Assembly: GCA_011109175.1 (NCBI GenBank)
Contig: RDEW01000033.1
Location: 434,001 to 498,000, forward strand
Direction: 5' to 3'
Length of the DNA: 64,000 nt
Source of the DNA: Dicyema japonicum
Lineage: Eukaryota > Dicyemida > Rhombozoa > Dicyemidae
Shown: positions 57,690 to 64,000 of the stretch, in pieces
How positions within the stretch are numbered: position 1 is the first letter of the stretch
Layout: the number at the start of each line of letters is the position of its first letter
Notes under the pieces: model-generated
Told to the model about the DNA's origin: nothing
Database searches by the model: none
What the model saw: only the letters and a program-made list of their open reading frames with translations
Translations under genes and position numbers: made by a program

Positions 57690-57940
57690 ACTTTTCTGTA
57701 GTTTTAAAATATTGATGTAAGCCATCGATGACTGAGGTAGTCCTTCCACTTCTAAACCCACTTTGACTTTGGGAAAGGTATTTTTCCAAGGCTCTCGTAT
57801 ACGGTTAAGCACTATGATCGATAATGGCTTCCTGATAGTTGACAGTAGAATAATAGGCCTTAATCCATCCAGAGATCCCTCTTTTTCACAGGTATTTGTA
57901 TCGGAATTAAAACTCCATGTCCTAATGGAAGTGAACAATA
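57690..57940 (-). mobile_element. LINE-R RT scrap
   Basis: The minus strand reads LRPIILLSTIRKPLSIIVLN and RIREPW, corresponding to LRPVILLNTLRKILALITLN and RIQEPV of the intact LINE-R. Confidence 0.75.
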
Positions 57941-58139
57941 TTGTTACTTTTCTCTTTGTGATCCAAGCGTCTCAATTTGATCGTTAAATTATTAGGTCTT
58001 TGTTTTTAGATAGAGCACCAGCAAGTTAGCTCACTCTCAGAAATTCTTTTGTTCGCATCGAGTCCTTAAGCTAATGGGTAAAGGAAGAGATCCTGAACTT
58101 TTTTTCGTTACATCGTAGGCGGTGGACCTGACGAACTTA

Positions 58140-61100
58140 TTTCATTATTATTATTATTATAAGCAACTACATAGAATCATATAAACTATAATTCTATTCG
58201 TGCCGCGTCTGAACAATCCTCTTAATTAGCCTTTCCCATCTCCTCCTGTCCGATGCCAAGTGCCGCAGACTACTAAGGTCTTCACCGTCCTTTAGTGTCT
58301 GGTTACTGATCTCAGGTCACCATTAAGGACTTCCGGAAGAGTTATTCTTGGACGACCTCTGAACTTCTCCCCTGACGTATCGAAGTATTCTTCCATGACG
58401 ACGTTTGCTGGCGTGTCTTGTTCCAATCTGAGAATATGGCCAAACAATCTCCAGCGAGCCTTCATGATCATGGTGCTCAGAGGTCCGGAACCGCATCTTC
58501 TATATAAATTTTCACTCCCTACACGCATTGGCCACTTTAGTCCCAAGAGAGACCGAAGTTGCCTTCTGTGAAAGGAGTCAAGGTTTTGTTCGTCCGTTTT
58601 CGAAATTCCCCACGTCCCAGAGTTGTATGTTAGTATGGGCCTCACGAACGCCTCATACAACCTGAGTCGGAGTGATGGCCCGACCGAGCATTTTCTTATC
58701 CAACATTTCATAAGTTTTTGCATAGTAACCGTAGATAACAATTTTCTTCTTGCAATGTCTTCGGAGTCTCCGAGAAGAGAGCCAAGCTTTACGGTCTTCC
58801 TCCAACATTCACTATTGCGTAGTTCCATCCGCTTAATTTCAACAATATCCGTTTTCTGAACATTCAGTGATAGACACCATTTGGCCAAACAGCCTGATGC
58901 AACCTCCAAGAGACGTAAGAGTGCTTCTTTGTCAGTCGAGATAAAGTCAACATCATCGGCATACACGATCTCCATAATATCATTGTTGTAATACTTCCGG
59001 AGGTCTTGCAGAGCCGATTCAAGGTATATAGCAAACAATACTGGGGAAAGGGAATCTCCTTGGGGTGTGCCCACTGTTGAAATAATTTCCCGTGACAAAC
59101 ATTTTCCAATACGCACTCGTAACCTCGTGTTTGATAAGAGTATCCGTATCAGAATAACCGAGTCCTTATCCAGGAAACTTTCAAGCACTTCAATGAGTTT
59201 TCCCCGACGGACAGTGTCGAAAGCTCTGGTCAGATCAATTCCAAGGATAGTCTTTGAGCTCCGGAATCTTTGTTGAATAGCACATTGCCATCTATGGCAC
59301 CATACTACATCAGCCGTTGATCTCCCTGTCCTAAAACCACTCTGGCTCTGGGCCAAGTACCCGTCCACCGGCTCTTGGATCCGATTAAGAGTAATTAGGG
59401 CAAGGATCTTCCTTAAGGTGTTTAGAAGGATGACAGGGCGCAGGTTTTCAACTGGCCCAGGGGGTTTATTACCTTTTTGAACTGGTACTAGTATCCCCTT
59501 TCCAATTTCTGAAAAGTCCTTGTTTTCTATCATGTCATTCAGCAATTTTGAGAGTTTATCTGCAAGTTCTGGAGGGCCAAATTTTAGCAATTCAGATGGT
59601 ATATTATCTGGTCCTGGAGAGCGCCCAGATTTAAGTTTCCTTATCGCCATGCAAACCTCCTCCGGTGAAATGATCCGTTCAAGTGTTGTGTTCTTAGGCG
59701 TGAAATCTGATTTTTCTCCTTTTACAAAGAACAGTTGTTCAATATGCGATGCTATGAACTCTGTCTGTTCTGCAACATTTCCTATTGTTTTTCCATTTCT
59801 GTCATGCAAAATAAGTTTCACTGATTGGCTCTTCCTCCGTATTAGTCGTATAGCCATGAATGTCGCAGCATTGTCTTTAAGGTTTTCTACCTCTCTGATC
59901 TTGCTTTCCAACTGACTAGTGTGATGTAGTCTGTTTAGGAGTTTGATTTTTCTCTCAATTTGCCTTCGTTCTTGTTTCAGTTTGCAAACAGTCTGAGGAT
60001 CGACAGTATTTTCGGATCTAAGCCTTAAGTTCTTCTGCAAATTCAATAGGGCTGACACTTCCGGGTGACGCTGACTGCTATGGGGTTTAAGTTCCCCCAA
60101 ATGTTTGTCAGCAGCGGAAATGATCCCTCTCATAGTTTCGAGCCATGCCTTTCCTGGTGAAAGATCCGATGCCGTATTATTAATTGAATCCGATACACAT
60201 TCTTTATAGTCTGCTTGTACTTTTGGTGAAGAGCCCAAGAGTTCAGTCATATACCTTCTTGATCGCGTGGAATCTCCACCACGATGTGTTTGGAAGAAGC
60301 ATCTTCTATTAGTTATCCCGTAGAGGAACTCCTCCGCAGTTGGACCAAGTCTTAAGCTGAATCTTGCTGACACAATTTTGTGATCACTGTTAACAGTTAG
60401 TCCTCCATAAGATCTCGAGTCCCGTAAGAGAGATTTGTCTTTTACTCGACACAGAATATAATCGATCTGATTATAAATCCTTATCAGATTTCCGGTGGTC
60501 GATAGTCTAGTGCCCATCCACGTTGTCTTGTGGCGTGCGGAATGTTGGAATTGAGTATTGCACAGGAATAAATCAAAGGATTCGCAGAAATATGCCAGAG
60601 CAGTACCAGAATAGTTCCTGATCCCCCTTCCATGTGGTCCAATAAAACGTTCGTGTCCTTGATGTACCCCAGCTTTAGCATTCCAATCACCAGCGATAAA
60701 GAGGAACGATGAAAACTTCAGAGAAGATACGACCTCGACAAGTTCTTCGTAGAAAACGTCCAATTCCTCTGGGTTTTTGGAAACACGGCCACTATGTGGG
60801 GCGTACACGTTCACAATGGAAATTAGTTGCCTGGACTTCCCTTTGGGTCCAATAAGAAATTGAATAACACATATCCTGTCATCAATTTTCCAATATCGAT
60901 GTAATCTGGGGAGCAAATTCTTGTGAACAGCGAAACCCTGTCCATAGTGTTTACAGTACGATGGAAGGAGGATTAGTCTGTAGTCTCCAAGGTTTTCATC
61001 GAGTCCTTTTCTGAGCTTCGTCTCTTGGAGACAGCAAACAGAGCATCCATATTTTGCAAGGTCCAGACATAGTTGGTGCCTCTTCGACCAGTCATTAAGG

Positions 61101-61200
61101 CCCCTGGCATTGAAGGTAAGGGTAGAAAACCAGAGAGGATTATTCAAATACGTATTAGACATATGTGCTATAGAGGGACGTCACCACCTCAACCAAAGGT
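58140..61200 (-). mobile_element. LINE-R, nearly complete element
   Basis: From the 5' end 'gttgaggtggtgacgtccct' (about 61195) to the (TAA)n tail at 58160-58140. It holds one 956-codon ORF (reported separately) and a frameshifted C-terminal tail: TLKDGEDLSSLRHLASDRRR then WERLIKR to 58195. It is the least damaged mobile element in the window and gives the reference for the other LINE-R pieces. No target duplication was confirmed. Confidence 0.88.
58292..61162 (-). CDS. LINE-R polyprotein: APE endonuclease and reverse transcriptase
   Basis: 956 residues from ATG at 61162. The N-terminal AP-endonuclease-like nuclease has QET (46-48), VYAPHSGR (119-126), GDWNA (158-162), NQIDYI (231-236) and SDHKIV (259-264). 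A basic linker follows (about 395-425). The RT has GPDNIPSELLKFG (517-529), LRPVILLNTLRK (574-585), GIDLTRAFD (641-649, first catalytic Asp 643), TPQGDSLSP (699-707) and YADD (734-737, Asp 736 and 737). All catalytic residues seen are intact. The C-terminus carries ARWRLFGHILRLEQD and FRGRPRITLPEV, like RTE-group elements. A one-base deletion near 58295 ends the ORF about 33 codons early compared with other copies. It would nick the target and copy its own RNA there. Confidence 0.9.
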   Translation of the reverse strand: MSNTYLNNPLWFSTLTFNARGLNDWSKRHQLCLDLAKYGCSVCCLQETKLRKGLDENLGDYRLILLPSYCKHYGQGFAVHKNLLPRLHRYWKIDDRICVIQFLIGPKGKSRQLISIVNVYAPHSGRVSKNPEELDVFYEELVEVVSSLKFSSFLFIAGDWNAKAGVHQGHERFIGPHGRGIRNYSGTALAYFCESFDLFLCNTQFQHSARHKTTWMGTRLSTTGNLIRIYNQIDYILCRVKDKSLLRDSRSYGGLTVNSDHKIVSARFSLRLGPTAEEFLYGITNRRCFFQTHRGGDSTRSRRYMTELLGSSPKVQADYKECVSDSINNTASDLSPGKAWLETMRGIISAADKHLGELKPHSSQRHPEVSALLNLQKNLRLRSENTVDPQTVCKLKQERRQIERKIKLLNRLHHTSQLESKIREVENLKDNAATFMAIRLIRRKSQSVKLILHDRNGKTIGNVAEQTEFIASHIEQLFFVKGEKSDFTPKNTTLERIISPEEVCMAIRKLKSGRSPGPDNIPSELLKFGPPELADKLSKLLNDMIENKDFSEIGKGILVPVQKGNKPPGPVENLRPVILLNTLRKILALITLNRIQEPVDGYLAQSQSGFRTGRSTADVVWCHRWQCAIQQRFRSSKTILGIDLTRAFDTVRRGKLIEVLESFLDKDSVILIRILLSNTRLRVRIGKCLSREIISTVGTPQGDSLSPVLFAIYLESALQDLRKYYNNDIMEIVYADDVDFISTDKEALLRLLEVASGCLAKWCLSLNVQKTDIVEIKRMELRNSECWRKTVKLGSLLGDSEDIARRKLLSTVTMQKLMKCWIRKCSVGPSLRLRLYEAFVRPILTYNSGTWGISKTDEQNLDSFHRRQLRSLLGLKWPMRVGSENLYRRCGSGPLSTMIMKARWRLFGHILRLEQDTPANVVMEEYFDTSGEKFRGRPRITLPEVLNGDLRSVTRH

Positions 61201-61380
61201 TGTGACGTATTCATAGAGCCTTAAATTTTGTTGTCCCTAAAAAGTCGTATGGGTACAAAGTCGTGAATTCTTTCGATCCAGTTTAGATTTTTGGGAGTTT
61301 ATCTGGAGTGTAATTTGGATGTCAGTTAAGGTCCTTTAAGTATGCACGTGTATGATGGATTTAAGTGGTGGAAATGGTAA
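61201..61380. other. Spacer upstream of LINE-R
   Basis: No coding sequence recognised. Confidence 0.3.
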
Positions 61381-61384
61381 GTGG

Positions 61385-61485
61385 TTAAGATAAAATAATG
61401 AAGTCCCTGCTAGATCGTACTGGGATCACGTGATTAGTTAGTTTGTGTAACCATGGTCTCTGGTGTTATTATTATATTGGTTCCG
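61385..61485 (+). mobile_element. LINE-J 3' end fragment
   Basis: 'tgggatcacgtgattagtta' followed by 'gtgtaaccatggtctctgg' and TGTTATTATTAT matches the 3' end of LINE-J copy 7 at 28215-28285. Only the last 100 bp are present. Confidence 0.75.
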
Positions 61486-62019
61486 CATTTTTATATCGTG
61501 GTTGTCACGTGATTAATTCTACTAATACAGATATGAAAATCCACCAATTAATTAATAACAAAAAATAGCATGTATACATTTGACAGATAGTAAATATCCA
61601 GGAATTAGCCGTCGTCTACTGTGGCTACTAAACTCACATGGTCCCTTAAATTTACCAGCAATGAATTTACAGGTTACCGGTGTTTCAGAAGTCTTCTCAG
61701 TCGAATATCTGATCATTTAACCTCTCAGCGAACTGATCAATATTTCTGCAAGCGTATGAACTGACCCAGTTTACTGAACACAAACGATTGATCCTAACGA
61801 GAAGGAAATGGAAGTAGTAAACTTACAGCCATATCATCATTTAGATCAATATTTATGAAAGTGGTAAACTAACAGCCAAATCATCCAGAAGATCAATTAG
61901 CAATCAAGAAAGTAAATTACATTAAATATGCAAAAATTTAAAATATGCGAGCTTTGGAAATATAAATTAAAAAACAGCGTATTTACTTTATTACTTCGGA
62001 GTCTATTGACAGAGCTGAA
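61486..62019. other. Spacer with a short tandem repeat
   Basis: Units beginning at 61815 and 61863 ('taaacttacagccatatcat' and 'taaactaacagccaaatcat') are imperfect tandem copies with a 48-bp period. 'gatcctaacgagaagg' at about 61794 recurs inside the foldback element at 62107. No gene. Confidence 0.5.
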
Positions 62020-62243
62020 ATGGATTTGATGAGGAGATCTTATTTAAATTGTTGTCCCCAGTCCAGGCGCCAGAAGGAGGCCACGGATGGTTCATCTTGT
62101 TTGTATGATCCTAACGAGAAGGGAATAATCCTGAGTAGTAAACCGAAATATGAGAGCAGACAATCACGATCAACCATCCGTGGCCCACTTCTGGCGCCTG
62201 GACTGGATACAACATTTTAATTAGGTCTTCTCATCAAATCCAT
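62020..62243. mobile_element. Foldback element / long-TIR MITE
   Basis: Arms of about 78 bp (62020-62097 and 62168-62243) are inverted repeats, e.g. 'cagtccaggcgccagaag' against 'cttctggcgcctggactg', and 'atggatttgatgag' against 'ctcatcaaatccat'. The loop of about 70 bp shares 'gatcctaacgagaagg' with 61794. No transposase. Confidence 0.85.
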
Positions 62244-62264
62244 AATTAAGGAACTCAATTATTA

Positions 62265-63266
62265 TTATTTTCCATACCACCCATTAGAGGCTACCATTAA
62301 TCCAGCTGTATTATTTCTTGCTGTGAACATAATTGGTAGACCAATTTGGTTTACTTTAGCCTTACGTTCAACTATTCTTTTTAAATAAGCACACCAAAGG
62401 TTTTGCTGAAAAGTTCGGGGTTGGTTTTGTCTATTTCCCTCATTACAACATATTTCGTAGGAAAAATTGAACTGTATTTTCTGACACAATCGATATTTCA
62501 AGGTACTTGTTTAATTCACATTAGGAAATGGCTTTGGGATAACTTTTGTTTCTTCCAGCGCTCAACTCTGTGTTTATTTAATTCAGATCCGACATATTGA
62601 CACCGCTGTTATTTCTGTTGCACGAGGAATCGGTGTAATGCAATCCCAGTCATAATCAATGAGCTATTCTACCATTTTACATTCAATGTGAGTATCACAA
62701 TCTTCGGATCTTTCACTTTTATCATCTCATTACTTGGATTTTTGTTTAGTCCCCGCAGACTATTGCACAAAGACAGATCTGCTGTCAAAGAATACGTCTC
62801 TAAAATGGCGAAAGAATACTGCCAAGACCACCAAAATGAAGAACAGAGAGGATAAGAAAATGCCAAGTTTAAAAATATTTTTTGGAATTTCATCAGAAAT
62901 GTATTAAAGAATAACACAAAGATTCACTTCCACCTGAAGGAACCGCTTGAAGGTGATGTTCATAAAAATATGGATATCAATGAAATGTGGACGAATTTGT
63001 TTGTAAAATTACACGAAAATAATAAATCTGACCAATCCATAGTTAATCGAATAAATATGTTTTTGGAGATTAGCCGTGATATTATTGCCAAGAGAGCATC
63101 AGTAGATATTGGACAATGTTCTTGCTTTTTAAAATGCCAAAAATTCAAAAATCATACAAAAAGAAAAAAATTGTCCATAAAGATTAATAACAAAACAACC
63201 GATAAATCGAATAAAATAAATATTTTCTTGTTCGTTTTATCTTCTTTTTTTTTTTTTTTTTGGTAA
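62265..63266. other. Unassigned coding-like pieces on both strands
   Basis: Minus strand 62501-62265 contains YLKRIVERKAKVNQIGLPIM and then FTARNNTAGLMV. Plus strand 62970-63266 starts MDINEMWTNLFVKLHENNKS and ends in a lysine-rich tail (KRKKLSIKINNK). Plus strand 62750-62850 reads RRLLHKDRSAVKEYVSKMAK. No family was recognised. These could be exons of a host gene or old transposon pieces. Confidence 0.25.
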
Positions 63267-63295
63267 TCAGTTAATTTATCCCCAGTAAAGCATAT

Positions 63296-64000
63296 TTAAG
63301 ACTGCCATCCATCCAAAGTGGACCCCGCCGACATTATCGACGTTGCGTTGCCTCTCACGATTGCAACAGAGATCAACTGGAGTAGCCACCGGGTCTCACG
63401 TGCGTCGTGGCTTTTTAGTGTAGCTAAGCGTCCAAGTTTCTTTAGGAAGCGAAGCGATTTTCCACTTATTCCTCCAGTTGTCTCGACCACTATCGGATAA
63501 AACGCGAATCGGTCGCGTAGCGCTTCGTACTTCTCCTTTGCCATCATCGTTTTTTCCGCGGAATACAGTGTGTCTACCGCGCTCCCGACAATGTTGGACG
63601 GGCAAAGCGTGTCGACACAAGTAGCGTCCCAGACCAAAGGTTTCCCCTCTTCGAATGGGAAAATTGTGATCCCGTCGGGACGTTTTCCGTCTCCTCTGTC
63701 CAGACCAACAGGTTCTAGTATGGCTGGGTATCCCGCAGACTCCAGGGCTCGCTTGACAATTCCGTTGATCGCCTTGTGTCTTGGGAATCGTCCTGCACTC
63801 CTTCGACAAGAGAGGGCATGGAGTCCATAACAATCGACGGTTGCGCCACATCGGCATTTGTGGGTCCGGCAAATCTCCAGTCCAAGTCTGGTGGAGATGC
63901 CGATGCGGACAGTATCGTCGTCAAGATGGGTCCCGACACTGCCAACTGGGAGTGCATTGATCCATGCGCCACTCGATTCGCATCTTCCAGTGACTAGACA
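63296..64000 (-). mobile_element. LINE-E C-terminal part (restriction-like nuclease type), cut by window edge
   Basis: Minus-strand frames give GISTRLGLEICRTHKCRCGA, SRRSAGRFPRHKAINGIVKR, LEPVGLDRGDGKRPDGIT, FEEGKPLVWDATCVDTLCPS, FYPIVVETTGGISGKSLRFL and LISVAIVRGNATSIMSA. RPDG with a following WDATC is the pattern of a PD-(D/E)XK-like fold at the C-terminus of a widespread LINE-type polyprotein. Two frameshifts are apparent. The piece is clearly GC-richer than its surroundings, suggesting recent arrival. The rest lies beyond the window. Confidence 0.75.

Noticed and set aside
59520-59915. 131-codon plus-strand ORF
   Set aside because: It is the antisense shadow of the intact LINE-R polyprotein, as are the ORFs at 58623-58859 and 59067-59276.
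63570-63997. Plus-strand ORFs of 86 and 73 codons
   Set aside because: Antisense shadows of the GC-rich LINE-E coding sequence.
1-64000. CRISPR arrays, bacterial operons, riboswitches
   Set aside because: No regularly spaced repeats with unique spacers and no ribosome-binding-site-led gene strings. Spliced animal genes throughout show this is eukaryotic nuclear DNA.

Overview
The window is nuclear DNA of an animal with extremely compact genes embedded in dense, mostly dead transposon sequence. The best fit is a dicyemid mesozoan or a close relative. Every conserved host gene that could be spliced by eye has GT-AG introns of about 20-30 bp: roughly 25 introns in blm, ndufs5, a thioredoxin-fold gene, rps8, vps53, slc25a46, an unidentified gene, a nuclear receptor and a striatin relic. 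Removing them restores the reading frame and the family match. Dicyemids are the animals known for such introns. The nuclear receptor and SLC25A46 rule out a protist, and nothing looks bacterial.

Host genes from left to right: a BLM-type RecQ helicase cut by the left edge (1-952, minus); NDUFS5, a twin CX9C subunit of complex I (5583-5902, minus); a small membrane protein (9555-9975, minus); a protein with two thioredoxin folds and no CXXC (16104-16890, minus); ribosomal protein eS8 (23785-24400, plus); VPS53 of the GARP complex (31692-33771, minus); SLC25A46 (35449-36528, minus); an unidentified 387-residue protein (41774-43068, plus); a nuclear-receptor DNA-binding domain with no ligand domain (52884-53278, plus). 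Between 49 and 57 kb lie relics of host genes: SMC3 split by a hAT-type MITE, a GT31 galactosyltransferase, and a truncated striatin.

The rest is mobile DNA. I use working names. LINE-R is RTE-like, with APE endonuclease plus RT and a (TTA)n tail; its almost intact copy is at 58.1-61.2 kb. LINE-J is Jockey/I-like and makes up most fragments. LINE-D is a second APE LINE (37-39.7 and 56.5-57.6 kb). LINE-F is an RT with a QGDSLSP motif (29.7-31.3 kb). LINE-E is a GC-richer element at the right edge whose C-terminus resembles a restriction-like nuclease. There are also lone 'LIEVGITSQ' nuclease-like cassettes, hAT (ZBED5-like), pogo/Tigger and Helitron remnants, two SINE families and a foldback MITE.

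The elements form linked systems. SINE-A has a tRNA-like head and the 3' tail of LINE-R. SINE-B ends with the tail of LINE-J. A LINE-R copy with its middle deleted keeps only the two ends. Several DNA transposons carry clustered short subterminal repeats that look like transposase-binding arrays. All calls come from reading the sequence by eye; no search was run.
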